The translations under genes were made by a program, and so were the position numbers. A stretch of 64,000 nt of DNA from Pectinatus haikarae (GTDB taxonomy: Bacteria > Bacillota > Negativicutes > Selenomonadales > Selenomonadaceae), in NCBI RefSeq assembly GCF_015732185.1, contig NZ_WIQM01000015.1:62001-126000 (forward strand), in the 5' to 3' direction. The notes beneath the pieces were generated by a model. That model was not told the DNA's origin, searched no databases, and saw only the letters and a list, made by a program, of their open reading frames with translations. Below, piece by piece: positions 9,902-21,274 of this stretch. The stretch's first letter is position 1; each line of letters begins with the position of its first letter.

Positions 9902-10159
9902 TTATTTTGCTCGTTCAAGAATTTTAACGACTCTCCAGCGTTTATCCTTGGATAACGGGCGTGTTTCCATGAGAGAAACGGTATCGCCGATATGAGCATC
10001 ACTATTTTCATCATGAGCTTTAAATTTAACCGTTTTTTTGATAGATTTCTTATAGAGAGAGTGCTGTTCAAGATCCTCAACAGCTACTACAACGGTTTTA
10101 TCCATTTTATCGCTTACGACTTTACCGATTTTAGTCTTGCGTTCATTTCTTTCACTCAT
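9902..10159 (-). CDS. rpsQ: 30S ribosomal protein S17
   Basis: The product is 85 residues from the ATG at 10159 (MSERNERK), behind AAGGAGGCTCTTTT; the longer frame upstream overlaps rpmC and is not needed. It shows [19 protein letters not shown] and [23 protein letters not shown], the S17 OB-fold signature. S17 binds 16S rRNA helix 11. Confidence 0.96.
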   Translation of the reverse strand: MSERNERKTKIGKVVSDKMDKTVVVAVEDLEQHSLYKKSIKKTVKFKAHDENSDAHIGDTVSLMETRPLSKDKRWRVVKILERAK

Positions 10160-10194
10160 AAAAGAGCCTCCTTCCTTATGCATATCGTTCATCA

Positions 10195-10395
10195 TCAAGC
10201 ATTAGCCTTTAATTCCTGCTCACGCTGAATTGTTTTAATACGGGCAATGTTTTTTTTGATATCTTTAATACGCATAGGATTTTCAAGCTGACCTGTGGCA
10301 AGCTGGAATCTTAAATTAAAAAGCTCTTCTTTAAGCGAAGCAAGTTTTTGGTTAAGTTCACCGTCACTCATATCACGTATATCTTTAACCTTCAT
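10195..10395 (-). CDS. rpmC: 50S ribosomal protein L29
   Basis: A 66-residue two-helix protein with [20 protein letters not shown] and [14 protein letters not shown]29 lies at the polypeptide exit and helps dock trigger factor and SRP. Its first 11 bases overlap the end of rplP, so translation is coupled. Confidence 0.97.
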   Translation of the reverse strand: MKVKDIRDMSDGELNQKLASLKEELFNLRFQLATGQLENPMRIKDIKKNIARIKTIQREQELKANA

Positions 10396-10825
10396 TTACT
10401 TCACCGCCCTCTTGCTGTTCTTCACGTTTTATAAACTTTGTCTTAATAGGTAACTTATGTCCTGCAAGACGCATAGCTTCTTTTGCAGTTTCTTCAGTTA
10501 CCCCGCCCATTTCAAACATGATGCGGCCAGGTTTTACCACTGCTACCCAGTATTCTGGCGATCCCTTACCACTACCCATACGAGTTTCGGCAGGTTTTGC
10601 AGTTACCGGTTTATCAGGAAAAATCTTGATCCAGACTTGTCCGCCACGTTTAATATAACGTGTCATAGCAATACGGGCTGCTTCAATCTGGCGGTTGGTA
10701 ATCCATGCGGATTCAAGTGCCTGAAGACCATATTCACCATGTGATACTTTATTACCGCGATGAGCTTTTCCTCTCATGTTACCGCGGAATTGTTTACGGA
10801 ATTTTGTTCTCTTAGGTATTAACAT
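10385..10825 (-). CDS. rplP: 50S ribosomal protein L16
   Basis: At 146 residues it shows [36 protein letters not shown] and [16 protein letters not shown]16 contacts A- and P-site tRNA. The ATG shares one base with the rpsC stop codon (TAATG), and its 3' end overlaps rpmC, so three genes are translationally coupled. Confidence 0.98.
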   Translation of the reverse strand: MLIPKRTKFRKQFRGNMRGKAHRGNKVSHGEYGLQALESAWITNRQIEAARIAMTRYIKRGGQVWIKIFPDKPVTAKPAETRMGSGKGSPEYWVAVVKPGRIMFEMGGVTEETAKEAMRLAGHKLPIKTKFIKREEQQEGGEVNEG

Positions 10826-11496
10826 TAAGCTTCGCTCCCTTCAGCTGCGACCTGAACAGGCTGCTTTTTTTCTGGAAGGATTTCGCCTTTAAATATCCAT
10901 ACTTTTACGCCGATACGACCGTATGTCGTATGTGCTTCAGCTGTCCCATAATCAATATCAGCTCTTAATGTATGAAGTGGAATACTGCCTTCACGATGAG
11001 ATTCACTTCTAGCTATTTCAGCGCCGCCGAGACGTCCGCCTACAGTAACTTTTATGCCCTTTGCCCCCATACGAATGGTACGACCCACGGACTGTTTCAT
11101 AGCACGACGGAATGCAATACGGCGTTCAAGCTGTGATGCAATATTTTCTGCCACAAGTGTCGCATCCATATCCGGCTGCTTAATTTCAGCAATATTTATA
11201 TCTACATGCTTTGTGGTTAACTTTTTCAAACTGTTTTTGATCTGTTCGATTCCAGAACCGCCGCGACCAATTACCATACCGGGTTTTGCAGTATGAATTG
11301 TGAGCTTAAGGCGATTTTTAGAACGTTCAGTTTCAATTTTTGACACGCCGCTTTGTTTGAGACTGTTTTTGAGATATTCGCGAATCTTTATATCTTCATA
11401 TAAATTTGCTGCGTAGTCTTTGTCGGCATACCATTTGGCATCCCATGTCTTAACGATGCCAATGCGCATCCCATGCGGATTAACTTTCTGACCCAA
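10825..11496 (-). CDS. rpsC: 30S ribosomal protein S3
   Basis: 223 residues with the opening [24 protein letters not shown], a KH domain carrying [20 protein letters not shown], and the C-terminal half with [19 protein letters not shown]3 guards the mRNA entry channel and takes part in helicase activity. It lies between rplV and rplP. Confidence 0.98.
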   Translation of the reverse strand: MGQKVNPHGMRIGIVKTWDAKWYADKDYAANLYEDIKIREYLKNSLKQSGVSKIETERSKNRLKLTIHTAKPGMVIGRGGSGIEQIKNSLKKLTTKHVDINIAEIKQPDMDATLVAENIASQLERRIAFRRAMKQSVGRTIRMGAKGIKVTVGGRLGGAEIARSESHREGSIPLHTLRADIDYGTAEAHTTYGRIGVKVWIFKGEILPEKKQPVQVAAEGSEA

Positions 11497-11511
11497 ATCT
11501 ATTCCCTCCTT

Positions 11512-11844
11512 TTATTTTTCTTTTACTACAACCGTAACATGCGACGTACGCTTCAAAATTTTGAATGCCTGCCCACGAGAGCGCGGATGAATGCGTTTGA
11601 GAGTAGGTCCCTGATCAACATATGCCTCAGCTACATAAAGAGCATCGACGTTCATATCAAAATTATTTTCAGCATTTGCCACAGCTGATTTCAATACTTT
11701 ATTTACTACATCAGCGCCTGCCTTAGGCGTAAATTTCAAAACTGCAAAAGCTTCCGTCACGTTTTTGCCGCGAATCAGATCTATAACTACGCGAGCCTTG
11801 CGCGGAGCAATGCGAATATATTTTGCTGTTGCCTTAGCTTCCAC
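11512..11844 (-). CDS. rplV: 50S ribosomal protein L22
   Basis: The product is 110 residues from the GTG at 11844 ([20 protein letters not shown]), spaced seven bases from AAAGGAGG; an earlier TTG overlaps that site. [20 protein letters not shown] is the L22 C-terminal signature. Its beta hairpin lines the exit tunnel. Position rpsS-rplV-rpsC is standard. Confidence 0.97.
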   Translation of the reverse strand: MEAKATAKYIRIAPRKARVVIDLIRGKNVTEAFAVLKFTPKAGADVVNKVLKSAVANAENNFDMNVDALYVAEAYVDQGPTLKRIHPRSRGQAFKILKRTSHVTVVVKEK

Positions 11845-11865
11845 CAAAGTTCCTCCTTTCGGCAA

Positions 11866-12147
11866 TTATTTTAAAGCGGTTTTGCGTTCTTCGCCGGAAT
11901 GACCTTTGAAAGTACGTGTAGGTGCAAATTCGCCCAGCTTATGTCCGACCATATCTTCAGTTATATATACAGGCACATGTTTGCGTCCGTCATGTACAGC
12001 AATTGTATGACCCACAAATGCAGGCAGAATAGTCGAGCTTCTTGACCATGTCTTTATAACTTTTTTTTCGTTGGCTGCATTCATCGCATCAATTTTTTTC
12101 ACAACGCTCTGATGGACATAAGGTCCTTTTTTAATCGATCTTGACAA
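11866..12147 (-). CDS. rpsS: 30S ribosomal protein S19
   Basis: The 93-residue product starts at the TTG at 12147 ([10 protein letters not shown]), seven bases after AAAGGAGG. It has [32 protein letters not shown], in overlapping S19 signatures, and the tail [19 protein letters not shown]19 forms the top of the 30S head with S13. Confidence 0.97.
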   Translation of the reverse strand: MSRSIKKGPYVHQSVVKKIDAMNAANEKKVIKTWSRSSTILPAFVGHTIAVHDGRKHVPVYITEDMVGHKLGEFAPTRTFKGHSGEERKTALK

Positions 12148-12201
12148 GATACATCCTCCTTTCAGCCAGCTGCGCAGCAATATATTTACTGCTGCAATTT
12201 A

Positions 12202-13041
12202 TTATTTTTCGCGCTTACTTACGCGACGTTTAACAATAAATTTATCTGACGGTTTTTTACGGCGTGTCTTAGCGCCCATTGCGCATTTACCCCACTTGGT
12301 AACAGGATGCTTGCGTCCGACAGGACTTCTGCCTTCCCCGCCGCCATGTGGATGATCATTCGGGTTCATAGCTACACCACGGTTAGCCGGACGAATACCA
12401 AGCCAGCGTGAACGACCTGCCTTACCGATGGAGATATTTTCATGTTCAAGATTGCCTATCTGACCAATAGTCGCACGGCAATTAACGTGTACCTTGCGGA
12501 TTTCACCCGAAGGCATGCGCAAAAGTGCATAACTGCCTTCTTTTGCCATAAGTTGAGCTGCGGTTCCTGCTGAACGAACAAGTTGTCCGCCTTTACCAAT
12601 TTTTAATTCAATGTTATGGATCATTAAACCGACAGGAATATTAACTATAGGAAGTGCATTCCCGGGTTTAATATCTGCATCAGGACCAGATACAACTGTA
12701 TCGCCGACCTTTAATCCATTTGGTGCCAGAATATACCGTTTTTCACCATCAGCATAATTGAGCAACGCAATGCGTGCACTGCGGTTAGGATCATATTCAA
12801 TAGTTGCTACCCGAGCCGGAACTGTGTCCTTATTGCGTTTGAAATCAATTATACGATAAAGACGTTTGTGTCCGCCGCCCTGATGTCTTACAGTCAACCG
12901 GCCATGCATGTTACGACCGCCTGTCTTTTTTAATTCTTCTACCAAAGATTTTTCAGGTTTATCTGTTGTTATTTCCTCAAAAGAAGATACTGTCATAAAT
13001 CTTCGTCCCGGGGAATATGGTTTGAATTTTTTTATTGCCAC
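12202..13041 (-). CDS. rplB: 50S ribosomal protein L2
   Basis: 279 residues, usual length, with [19 protein letters not shown], the OB and SH3-like folds, and the catalytic-centre loop [19 protein letters not shown] preceded by NPNDHPHG, including the histidine long discussed for peptidyl transfer. L2 is needed for subunit joining. The start is GTG behind GGAGG. Confidence 0.98.
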   Translation of the reverse strand: MAIKKFKPYSPGRRFMTVSSFEEITTDKPEKSLVEELKKTGGRNMHGRLTVRHQGGGHKRLYRIIDFKRNKDTVPARVATIEYDPNRSARIALLNYADGEKRYILAPNGLKVGDTVVSGPDADIKPGNALPIVNIPVGLMIHNIELKIGKGGQLVRSAGTAAQLMAKEGSYALLRMPSGEIRKVHVNCRATIGQIGNLEHENISIGKAGRSRWLGIRPANRGVAMNPNDHPHGGGEGRSPVGRKHPVTKWGKCAMGAKTRRKKPSDKFIVKRRVSKREK

Positions 13042-13065
13042 TTCATTTACCTCCTTTTCCTCAAG

Positions 13066-13347
13066 TTACGCTTCGAAGAATTCAATAGTTTCTCCGGCAG
13101 CGAGCTTAACGATAGCTTTTTTATAATCGGAACGCTTGCCGATATTACGGCCCATGCGTTTCATTTTACCGGTAACATTTATAGTATTTACATCCGCTAC
13201 TTTTACTTTGAAAATTTCTTCTACCGCTTTACCGATTTCAATTTTATTAGCTCTCTTGTCAACTTTAAACACATATTTTCCCTGAGCCATTAAATCTGTG
13301 GATCTTTCAGTCACAAGCGGTTTAATAAGAATATCTCTTGCTTCCAT
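13066..13347 (-). CDS. rplW: 50S ribosomal protein L23
   Basis: A 93-residue protein with [30 protein letters not shown], in two adjoining family blocks, and [18 protein letters not shown]23 is the main docking site at the tunnel exit for trigger factor and SRP. Its ATG shares one base with the rplD stop (TAATG), so the two are coupled. Confidence 0.97.
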   Translation of the reverse strand: MEARDILIKPLVTERSTDLMAQGKYVFKVDKRANKIEIGKAVEEIFKVKVADVNTINVTGKMKRMGRNIGKRSDYKKAIVKLAAGETIEFFEA

Positions 13348-13970
13348 TATGCCAATACCTCCTCAATACGGGTAACAGCATCTTTCGTTATGAAAAGCTT
13401 ATTATGATTCAAGATATCATAAACATTCAATCCATTAGAATTTATTGCCTTTACACCCGGGATATTACGGGAAGATTTTTCCACATTTTCAGCAAAATCA
13501 GCAGTTATGAAAAGTGCCTTATTATCTACGCTGAAATCATTGAGCAATTTTACAACATCTTTTGTTTTAGGTACGGCAAAGTCAAGATTTTCCAGCACGA
13601 CGAAATCGTTGCTGTTAACTTTATCTGTAAGTGCGCATTTAATTGCTAAACGGCGCTGTTTACGCGGCATAGAAAATGCATAGGAACGGGGATGCGGTCC
13701 AAAAATAGTACCACCGCCGACCCAAATAGGAGAGCGTGTGCTGCCGCTTCTTGCACGTCCCGTACCTTTTTGACGCCAAGGCTTGCGACCGCCGCCGCGT
13801 ACAAAACCTCTTGTTTTAGTAGCGTGTGTTCCCAAACGCTGTGATGCAAGCTGCATAACAACAGCTTGATGTACCAGTCCTTCATTTATTTCAACACCGA
13901 ATACATTTTCAGCAAGCTGAACGTCACCGACCTTTTGTCCGGTCATATTAAATACTTCTACTGTAGGCAT
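13347..13970 (-). CDS. rplD: 50S ribosomal protein L4
   Basis: 207 residues with the tunnel-loop region [21 protein letters not shown] and [26 protein letters not shown] read as adjoining blocks, then the globular C-terminus. L4 binds 23S rRNA and in gamma-proteobacteria also represses the S10 operon; whether it does so here is unknown. It is followed by rplW with a one-base overlap. Confidence 0.98.
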   Translation of the reverse strand: MPTVEVFNMTGQKVGDVQLAENVFGVEINEGLVHQAVVMQLASQRLGTHATKTRGFVRGGGRKPWRQKGTGRARSGSTRSPIWVGGGTIFGPHPRSYAFSMPRKQRRLAIKCALTDKVNSNDFVVLENLDFAVPKTKDVVKLLNDFSVDNKALFITADFAENVEKSSRNIPGVKAINSNGLNVYDILNHNKLFITKDAVTRIEEVLA

Positions 13971-13994
13971 ATTACCTCTTTATCCTCCTTCCGA

Positions 13995-14639
13995 TTATTT
14001 TTTATTTGGTTTAACAGTTTCTTTTATCATTACAAAGCTGTTTGTTGCGCCAGGGATAGCACCCTTTACGAGTAAAAGATTACGATCCTTATCAACACGC
14101 ACAACACTTAAACGTTGAATGGTAACTTGATCTGCCCCCATGCGTCCCGGCAATTTTTTACCTTTCAAAACTCTTCCGCCATGACCACTGATCATAGCGC
14201 CTGTCGAACCCGGTTCACGATGAGATTTAGACCCATGTTTCATCGGACCGCAAGCAAAGTTATGACGCTTGATGCCGCCGGCAAAACCTTTACCCTTAGA
14301 TGTACCAATAACATCCACCAGATCGCCTTCAGCAAATATATCAACACCGATTGCATCACCGACATTATATTCCGACGCATCAGCCAGTCGTATCTCACGA
14401 ATAACTTTCACTGGAACCGTTCCAGCTTTTGAAAAATGACCGCGCATAGGTTTAGTTACTTTTTTTTCTTTTATTTCACCAAAACCGATTTGCACTGCAT
14501 TGTAACCGTCATTTTCTACTGTTCTATTTTGAAGCACGACGTTTTTACCGGATTCAACCACTGTAACGGGTATTACTCCGCCTTCTTCGGTAAAAATCTG
14601 AGTCATGCCGAGTTTTTTACCTAAAATTGCTTTTGCCAA
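13995..14639 (-). CDS. rplC: 50S ribosomal protein L3
   Basis: I place the start at the TTG at 14639 ([15 protein letters not shown]), eight bases from AGGAGG. A GTG at 14648 overlaps the ribosome site and would add three residues. The 214 residues include [24 protein letters not shown], in two family blocks, and [12 protein letters not shown]3 reaches into the peptidyl transferase centre. Confidence 0.97.
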   Translation of the reverse strand: MAKAILGKKLGMTQIFTEEGGVIPVTVVESGKNVVLQNRTVENDGYNAVQIGFGEIKEKKVTKPMRGHFSKAGTVPVKVIREIRLADASEYNVGDAIGVDIFAEGDLVDVIGTSKGKGFAGGIKRHNFACGPMKHGSKSHREPGSTGAMISGHGGRVLKGKKLPGRMGADQVTIQRLSVVRVDKDRNLLLVKGAIPGATNSFVMIKETVKPNKK

Positions 14640-14654
14640 TTTTGCCACCTCCTA

Positions 14655-14966
14655 TTACAATTTAATTTCGATATCCACGCCAGCCGGTAAATCCAAACGC
14701 ATTAAAGCATCAACTGTCTTAGATGTAGGTTCTAAAATATCAATAAGACGTTTATGTGTTCTCATTTCAAACTGTTCACGAGAATCTTTATTTACATGTG
14801 GAGATCTCAAAATTGTATAGATATTTTTTTCGGTAGGCAAGGGAATCGGACCGGAAACCATAGCACCGGTTCTTTTAGCTGTTTCAACTATTTTAACAGC
14901 ACTCTGATCAAGTGCTTTGTGATCATAAGCCTTCAAACGAATACGTATTTTCTGTTGTTTAGACAA
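14655..14966 (-). CDS. rpsJ: 30S ribosomal protein S10
   Basis: 103 residues with [21 protein letters not shown], in adjoining blocks, and [31 protein letters not shown]10 is a 30S head protein and, as NusE, a transcription antitermination partner of NusB. It starts with TTG, seven bases from GGAGG. It heads the S10 cluster 166 bases after tuf, behind a terminator hairpin and a second hairpin in its leader. Confidence 0.98.
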   Translation of the reverse strand: MSKQQKIRIRLKAYDHKALDQSAVKIVETAKRTGAMVSGPIPLPTEKNIYTILRSPHVNKDSREQFEMRTHKRLIDILEPTSKTVDALMRLDLPAGVDIEIKL

Positions 14967-15012
14967 AATAATTCCTCCTTATCGCCCGGATTCTCTGATC
15001 CAGACATTTCTC

Positions 15013-15054
15013 TGTGTTAGTTACCTCGTCCAACAAAACGAGCAATCTAACACA
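15013..15054 (-). promoter_or_regulatory. Hairpin in the rpsJ leader
   Basis: The RNA forms an 8-bp stem TGTGTTAG / CTAACACA, an internal loop, then a 5-bp stem CTCGT / ACGAG around an eight-base loop. It lies between the tuf terminator and rpsJ, 46 bases before the start codon. A role as a target for an S10-operon protein is inference. Confidence 0.55.
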
Positions 15055-15068
15055 TCATCGCATTGGAC

Positions 15069-15114
15069 AAAAAAAAGCCTTATATAAGGGCGGCGTTTCG
15101 CCGCCCTTATATAA
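15069..15114 (-). terminator. Strong terminator between tuf and rpsJ
   Basis: A perfect 16-bp stem with a three-base loop (arms 15080-15095 and 15099-15114) is followed on the minus strand by GG-C and eight to nine T residues. It should end most str transcripts at tuf unless read-through or antitermination feeds the S10 genes. Confidence 0.9.
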
Positions 15115-15132
15115 ATTTTATATTTTCTAAAA

Positions 15133-16320
15133 TTACTTATCAATTTCAATTACACGGCCGGCACCAACTGTATGGCCGCCTTCACGAATAGCAAAACGCA
15201 AACCTTTTTCGATAGCGATCGGGGTTATAAGTTCAATATCCATTTCGATATTATCGCCAGGCATTACCATTTCTGTTCCTTCAGGTAATTTGACAACACC
15301 GGTAACATCAGTTGTACGGAAGTAAAACTGAGGACGGTAGTTTGAGAAGAACGGAGTATGCCTGCCGCCTTCATCTTTAGTCAATACATATACCTGAGCT
15401 TTGAATTTAGTATGCGGATGAATTGAACCAGGTTTAGCAAGAACCTGACCACGTTCGATCTCAGTACGATCAACACCGCGCAGAAGCGCACCGATGTTAT
15501 CACCGGCAACAGCATTGTCCATGCTCTTGCGGAACATTTCTATACCGGTTACAGTTGTCGATTTTCTTTCATCAGAAAGACCAATAATTTCAATTACATC
15601 ATTAAGTTTGATTTCACCACGTTCAACACGACCAGTAGCAACTGTGCCACGGCCTGTAATGGTGAATACATCTTCGACAGGCATCAGGAAAGGTTTATCG
15701 GTATCACGAACAGGTGTAGGGATATAATCATCTACAGCATCCATGAGTTCGAAAATCTTTTTTTCTGCTTCGGGATCGCCTTCGAGTGCTTTCAATGCAG
15801 AACCGGTAATAACAGGAATGTCATCGCCAGGAAAATCGTATGAAGAAAGGAGTTCACGAACTTCCATTTCAACGAGTTCCAAAAGCTCAGGATCATCAAC
15901 CTGATCTGATTTATTAAGAAATACGACCATTGCAGGAACACCAACCTGACGAGCAAGCAGGATATGTTCACGAGTCTGAGGCATAGGGCCGTCAGCCGCG
16001 CTTACAACTAAAATAGCACCATCCATCTGTGCTGCACCAGTGATCATGTTTTTTACATAATCAGCATGGCCCGGGCAGTCAACATGTGCATAATGTCTTT
16101 TTTCAGTTTCATATTCAACATGTGCAGTATTAATTGTAATACCGCGTTCACGTTCTTCCGGAGCTTTGTCAATCATGCTGTAATCTTCAAATTGAGCAAG
16201 CCCTTTTGTAGAGAGAACCTTTGTGATAGCAGCTGTAAGAGTTGTTTTACCATGGTCAACATGACCGATAGTACCAATATTAACATGTGGTTTAGTTCTT
16301 TCAAACTTTTGTTTAGCCAT
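15133..16320 (-). CDS. tuf: Elongation factor Tu
   Basis: 395 residues with the GTPase motifs [10 protein letters not shown] (19-28), [12 protein letters not shown] and NKSDQVDD, then beta-barrel domains 2 and 3 ([14 protein letters not shown]). It delivers aminoacyl-tRNA to the ribosome. It lies 17 bases after fusA and ends at a strong terminator. No second tuf copy is in the window. Confidence 0.99.
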   Translation of the reverse strand: MAKQKFERTKPHVNIGTIGHVDHGKTTLTAAITKVLSTKGLAQFEDYSMIDKAPEERERGITINTAHVEYETEKRHYAHVDCPGHADYVKNMITGAAQMDGAILVVSAADGPMPQTREHILLARQVGVPAMVVFLNKSDQVDDPELLELVEMEVRELLSSYDFPGDDIPVITGSALKALEGDPEAEKKIFELMDAVDDYIPTPVRDTDKPFLMPVEDVFTITGRGTVATGRVERGEIKLNDVIEIIGLSDERKSTTVTGIEMFRKSMDNAVAGDNIGALLRGVDRTEIERGQVLAKPGSIHPHTKFKAQVYVLTKDEGGRHTPFFSNYRPQFYFRTTDVTGVVKLPEGTEMVMPGDNIEMDIELITPIAIEKGLRFAIREGGHTVGAGRVIEIDK

Positions 16321-16337
16321 TGTGAGTAATTCCTCCC

Positions 16338-18416
16338 TTATTCACCTTTGTTTTTTGAAACAACTGTATCTGATATATTTCTAGGAACTTCTTCATAATG
16401 AGATACTTCCATTGAATAGTTCCCACGACCCTGTGTTCTTGAGCGCAAATCCGTAGCATAACCAAACATTTCAGAAAGAGGCACCATACCGTTAATGACT
16501 TGTACGCCATTACGAGGTTCCATCCCTTCAATACGTCCGCGGCGAGAATTCAAATCGCCGATTACGTCACCCATATAATCTTCAGGGACGGTAACTTCGA
16601 CTTTTACATATGGTTCTAAAAGCACTGGATCAGCCTTTTGGGCACCGCTCTTGAATGCCATGGAGCCGGCAATCTTAAATGCCATTTCCGATGAATCGAC
16701 TTCATGATAAGAACCGTCATACACAACGGCTTTGATATCAACCATAGGATAACCGGCTACTACACCGTTTCCCATAGCTTCTTTCACGCCATTTTCAATT
16801 GGGTTGATATATTCTTTAGGAATAGATCCTCCCACAATTTTGCTTTCAAAAGAGAATCCAGCACCCGGTTCCTGAGGTATAAGTTCAAGCCAGCAATGAC
16901 CATATTGACCTTTACCACCTGACTGACGGATAAACTTGCCTTCAGCTTTGACGTTTTTCTTTATAGTTTCGCGATAAGCAACCTGTGGCTTACCGACAGT
17001 ACATTCTACTTTAAATTCACGAAGCATACGGTCTACAATTATTTCCAAATGAAGTTCACCCATTCCGGAAATAATCGTTTGTCCTGTTTCCTGATCAGTT
17101 GCCACACGGAAAGTAGGATCTTCTTCAGCCAATTTTTGAAGAGCTATACCCATCTTTTCCTGATCAGCCTTTGTTTTAGGTTCTACAGCGACTGAAATAA
17201 CAGGATCCGGGAATTCCATAGATTCAAGAACAATCGGCTTCTTTTCATCGCAGAGTGTATCGCCCGTTGTCGTGTCTTTAAGGCCAACTGCAGCAGCAAT
17301 ATCTCCACTGTATACGACATCAAGTTCCTTGCGATGATTCGCATGCATCTGTAAAATACGTCCAATACGTTCTTTTTTATCTTTTGTCGAATTATACACA
17401 TAGGATCCCGCAGACAGCGTACCAGAGTACACACGGAAAAATGCGAGTTTACCGACAAACGGATCAGCCATGATTTTGAATGCAAGTGCTGAGAAGGGTT
17501 CATCATCACTTGCTTCACGTACGCCTTCTTCTCCAGTATCAGGATCTGTTCCCTTTATAGCTGGGATATCCATAGGTGCAGGCATGAAAGCGATAACAGC
17601 ATCAAGCATTGGTTGAATGCCTTTATTTTTGTAAGAAGAACCGCAAACTACCGGACAGATTTTACATTCAACGGTAGCCTTTCTGATTGCTCTTTTGATT
17701 TCATCTTCGGTAAGGTCTTCACCTTCAAGATACTTCATCATCAGCTCATCATCAGTTTCAGCTATAACATCAAGCATTTTCTGACGGTACTCTTCAGCCT
17801 TTTCCTTAACTTCATCAGGTATAGGACCGAATGTTTCCAGTCTGCCTTCTTTATCTTCATAAAGAATGGCTTCCATCTTTATAAGATCGACCATACCGCG
17901 AAAGTCCTCTTCTGCTCCGATAGGAATCTGGATAGGAACAGGATTGGCATGCAGACGATCAACCATCATCTGAATAACATTGTAAAAATCAGCACCAACG
18001 ATATCCATTTTATTGACATAAACCATACGAGGTACATTGTAGCGTTCTGCCTGGCGCCAAACAGTTTCAGACTGCGGTTCAACACCGCTCTTTCCTGAAA
18101 GAACTGTTACTGCACCATCAAGCACCTTTAATGAACGTTCAACTTCCACTGTAAAGTCCACGTGACCGGGTGTATCTATAATGTTGATACGATGATCCTT
18201 CCAATGGCAGGTAGTAGCAGCTGAGGTAATTGTTATGCCTCTTTCCTGTTCCTGAGCCATCCAGTCCATGGTAGCTGCGCCATCATGAACTTCCCCAATC
18301 TTATGAACAATACCGGTGTAAAAAAGTATACGCTCGGTCGTAGTGGTTTTTCCGGCATCAATATGGGCAATAATACCGATGTTGCGAGTTTTTTCAAGTG
18401 AAAACTCTCTGGCCAC
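16338..18416 (-). CDS. fusA: Elongation factor G
   Basis: 692 residues, the full five-domain translocase. G1 [15 protein letters not shown] is near residue 17, G2 is [11 protein letters not shown]3 DTPGHVDFT and G4 NKMDIVGAD. Domain IV carries [12 protein letters not shown] and domain [16 protein letters not shown]. The start is GTG behind AAGGAG. It is the third gene of the str order. Confidence 0.99.
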   Translation of the reverse strand: MAREFSLEKTRNIGIIAHIDAGKTTTTERILFYTGIVHKIGEVHDGAATMDWMAQEQERGITITSAATTCHWKDHRINIIDTPGHVDFTVEVERSLKVLDGAVTVLSGKSGVEPQSETVWRQAERYNVPRMVYVNKMDIVGADFYNVIQMMVDRLHANPVPIQIPIGAEEDFRGMVDLIKMEAILYEDKEGRLETFGPIPDEVKEKAEEYRQKMLDVIAETDDELMMKYLEGEDLTEDEIKRAIRKATVECKICPVVCGSSYKNKGIQPMLDAVIAFMPAPMDIPAIKGTDPDTGEEGVREASDDEPFSALAFKIMADPFVGKLAFFRVYSGTLSAGSYVYNSTKDKKERIGRILQMHANHRKELDVVYSGDIAAAVGLKDTTTGDTLCDEKKPIVLESMEFPDPVISVAVEPKTKADQEKMGIALQKLAEEDPTFRVATDQETGQTIISGMGELHLEIIVDRMLREFKVECTVGKPQVAYRETIKKNVKAEGKFIRQSGGKGQYGHCWLELIPQEPGAGFSFESKIVGGSIPKEYINPIENGVKEAMGNGVVAGYPMVDIKAVVYDGSYHEVDSSEMAFKIAGSMAFKSGAQKADPVLLEPYVKVEVTVPEDYMGDVIGDLNSRRGRIEGMEPRNGVQVINGMVPLSEMFGYATDLRSRTQGRGNYSMEVSHYEEVPRNISDTVVSKNKGE

Positions 18417-18440
18417 TTACATCGCTCCTTGTTCTATAAA

Positions 18441-18911
<471 letters not shown>

Positions 18912-18945
18912 CTATGTCCCTCCTTATCATTAAACATTTTAAAAA

Positions 18946-19323
18946 TTATTTTTTCTTACCGCGCTTCGCGCCATATTTGCTTCTTCCCTGTGCGCGATCT
19001 TGAACCCCTGCGGTATCAAGTGAACCACGTATAATGTGATAACGAACACCCGGTAAATCTTTTACACGGCCGCCGCGTATCAAAACAACACTATGTTCCT
19101 GAAGATTGTGCCCAATTCCAGGGATATAAGCCGTAACTTCAATACTATTGGTTAAACGGACACGGGCAACTTTACGCAATGCGGAGTTAGGCTTTTTCGG
19201 GGTAGTAGTATAAACCCTGGTGCAAACGCCACGTTTCTGCGGGCAGTTTTTAAGTGCCGGAGCCGTAGATTTTTCCTGCATGCTCTGTCTGCTTTTTCTG
19301 ATCAGCTGATTAATTGTAGGCAT
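18946..19323 (-). CDS. rpsL: 30S ribosomal protein S12
   Basis: 125 residues with [37 protein letters not shown] and [22 protein letters not shown]12 lies in the decoding centre. The lysine of TPKKPNS, changed in many streptomycin-resistant mutants, is the wild-type residue. It is preceded by the L7Ae-like gene and followed by rpsG. Confidence 0.98.
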   Translation of the reverse strand: MPTINQLIRKSRQSMQEKSTAPALKNCPQKRGVCTRVYTTTPKKPNSALRKVARVRLTNSIEVTAYIPGIGHNLQEHSVVLIRGGRVKDLPGVRYHIIRGSLDTAGVQDRAQGRSKYGAKRGKKK

Positions 19324-19373
19324 ACATGCACCTCCTTCCTAAAAGATAAAACCCTTAATGGGCATATCGGCAA

Positions 19374-19619
19374 TTACTTGTTTATTATAGCTGCTGCTGC
19401 AGCGCCGACTTCAATTGAGCAGGCCTTGCCAAGTTCTGCCATCGTAGCTCCCGTCACCACTTCAATTCTTTTTGTTTCACATAAAGTCCTAAGTGGTTTA
19501 AGGATTCTGTCATCTGCGTCAATAGCTAAAAAAACATACTGTGCCAAACCGTTATTGACAGCCTTTGTTACTTGTTTTATTCCAATAACTCGTTTTGCAT
19601 TTTTCAGTTCTTCCAGCAT
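19374..19619 (-). CDS. L7Ae/L30e-family ribosome-associated RNA-binding protein
   Basis: About 81 residues from the ATG at 19619, eight bases after AGGAG (a GTG three codons earlier overlaps that site). KRVIGIKQVTKAVNNGLAQYVFLAIDADD and VTGATMAELGKACSIEVGAAA match the YbxF/L7Ae-like group, whose members bind kink-turn RNA. In Firmicutes this gene usually follows rpoC; here it is first after a consensus promoter, so the str genes are uncoupled from rpoBC. Confidence 0.9.
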   Translation of the reverse strand: MLEELKNAKRVIGIKQVTKAVNNGLAQYVFLAIDADDRILKPLRTLCETKRIEVVTGATMAELGKACSIEVGAAAAAIINK

Positions 19620-19663
19620 TAATATCACTCCTGTAACATTACCGCAGTCTTAGACACTCATAT

Positions 19664-19692
19664 ATATTACCATGCTCAAAAACCTATGTCAA
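19664..19692 (-). promoter_or_regulatory. Strong sigma-A promoter of the str cluster
   Basis: A perfect TTGACA (19692-19687), 17-base spacer and TAATAT (19669-19664) lie 45 bases before the L7Ae-like gene. This is the strongest promoter I see upstream of the ribosomal block. Confidence 0.85.
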
Positions 19693-19777
19693 CACTTTGT
19701 TTATAAGTATTTTTTACTACACGCCTCCTGGTGTGTCATTTATATTTTTCGAACAACAAAAAAATTGCTTTTCAGAT

Positions 19778-19867
19778 AAAAAACTGCCGCAAATGTATTG
19801 AGTTTCCCATAAGTTCAGATCGAAAATCCAGCTTATAGGGACACTGTATATCTGCGGCAGTTTTTTT
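19778..19867 (-). terminator. Long hairpin terminator of the ABC transporter operon, usable on both strands
   Basis: AACTGCCGCA (+ strand left arm) pairs with TGCGGCAGTT, with T runs on both strands. Inside the 60-base loop a second inverted pair (CCCTATAAG with CTTATGGG) can extend the structure. It begins at the stop codon of the ATPase gene. Confidence 0.8.
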
Positions 19868-20582
19868 ATAGCACTTTCGAAAGAAACAGCCTTGTTCTCT
19901 CTTCCTTCGGTGTTTCAAAGACAACCCGGGGCTCGCCCTGTTCTATTATTTTACCGTCATCAACAAACAGCAGCCTTGTGCCTACTTCTCTGGCAAATCC
20001 CATCTCATGAGTGACGATAACCATCGTCATCCCTTCTTTTGCCAAATTCCGCATAACATCCAAAACTTCTCCGACCATTTCCGGATCGAGCGCTGATGTA
20101 GGTTCGTCAAACAGCATAACCTTAGGACGCATAGCCAGCGCTCTGGCTATTGCAACACGTTGCTGCTGCCCGCCAGACAGCTGTGTCGGATAAGCATCGG
20201 CTTTATTTTCCAGTCCTACTCTCTCCAGAAGTACCAGCGCATCCTGCTCTGCAGTTTTTCTGTCAATATTCCTCACCTTCATAGGGGCAAGCAGAATATT
20301 TTGCAAAACCGTCATATGTGGAAATAAATTAAACCGCTGAAAAACCATGCCAATTTCAGATCTAACTTTATTGATGTCAGCCTTTTGCAGATCCGTTCCA
20401 TTAATCAATATCTGCCCTTGAGTAGGTACTTCCAAATAGTTCATGCACCGCAGCAGAGTGCTCTTTCCTGAGCCTGACGGTCCTATTATCACTACCACTT
20501 GACTTTTCTCTATACTGAGATCTATTCCTTTCAAAACCTCGGCAGATCCAAATGATTTGCGCAGATTCTTAACGTCTATCAT
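19866..20582 (-). CDS. Polar amino acid ABC transporter ATPase (GlnQ/HisP type)
   Basis: A 238-residue ATPase with Walker [11 protein letters not shown]-loop [14 protein letters not shown], signature [15 protein letters not shown], Walker [16 protein letters not shown] and switch [11 protein letters not shown]. The PAAT-family ATPase energises amino acid import at the inner face of the membrane. The ATG at 20582 overlaps the permease by 14 bases; a TTG at 20594 would add four residues. The specific amino acid cannot be read. Confidence 0.93.
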   Translation of the reverse strand: MIDVKNLRKSFGSAEVLKGIDLSIEKSQVVVIIGPSGSGKSTLLRCMNYLEVPTQGQILINGTDLQKADINKVRSEIGMVFQRFNLFPHMTVLQNILLAPMKVRNIDRKTAEQDALVLLERVGLENKADAYPTQLSGGQQQRVAIARALAMRPKVMLFDEPTSALDPEMVGEVLDVMRNLAKEGMTMVIVTHEMGFAREVGTRLLFVDDGKIIEQGEPRVVFETPKEERTRLFLSKVL

Positions 20583-21237
20583 ATTTTGTATCAAACCTCC
20601 GCTCCAGATAAGCTACCAAGCGAGATATAGTAACTGTCATTATAAGGTACAGAAAGGCTACGCTAAGCCATATCTCCAAAGAACCATATGTTCTGGCTAT
20701 TATAAGCTGCCCGCGGCGGGTAAGTTCTTCAAAGCCTATGACAGAAACAAGCGACGAATCCTTCAGCAAAGCAATAAACTCATTGCCCAGCGGTGGAATA
20801 ACACTTTTGAAAGCCTGCGGTATGATGATATAACGCATAGTTTGCGGCCAGGTCAATCCAAGCGATCTGCCCGCTTCCATTTGTCCTTCATCAACTGCCT
20901 GTATCCCTGCGCGAAATATTTCTGCTACATAAGCACCGCTGTTTATACTGCAGGCAGTGATTGCCGCTATCAGCGGGTCGATTTTTATACCAAGGACAAT
21001 AGGCATAGCAAAATAAATTATAAAGATCTGTACTAGCAGAGGTGTTCCGCGGATAAAATCAACATAAACGGCCGCGAACAATTTTACAGCCCTTATGTTC
21101 ACAATGCGTGCTATACCAACAAACAACCCTATAAAAATGCCTATTGTCACACTGATCAGCGTTATCTTTATAGTAATCAGCGCGCCAGCCAATAAAAGCG
21201 GGAACGATTTAATAACTAAATCCAAATTAAAACTCAT
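20569..21237 (-). CDS. Polar amino acid ABC transporter permease (HisM/GlnP type)
   Basis: 222 residues, about five membrane helices, with the N-terminal PAAT block [21 protein letters not shown] and the EAA loop [22 protein letters not shown], listed as adjoining parts, that docks on the ATPase. It lies 37 bases after the binding protein and overlaps the ATPase gene, forming a three-gene operon. A single permease suggests a homodimer. Confidence 0.93.
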   Translation of the reverse strand: MSFNLDLVIKSFPLLLAGALITIKITLISVTIGIFIGLFVGIARIVNIRAVKLFAAVYVDFIRGTPLLVQIFIIYFAMPIVLGIKIDPLIAAITACSINSGAYVAEIFRAGIQAVDEGQMEAGRSLGLTWPQTMRYIIIPQAFKSVIPPLGNEFIALLKDSSLVSVIGFEELTRRGQLIIARTYGSLEIWLSVAFLYLIMTVTISRLVAYLERRFDTKYDRR

Positions 21238-21274
21238 CTGGTCAACATCCTATACATTTTTTCAGCACTGCCGA

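Noticed and set aside
19715-19745. Small inverted sequence ACAC-GCCTCCTG-GTGT upstream of the str promoter
   Set aside because: Only four paired bases with a weak T tract; not enough for a terminator or operator call.
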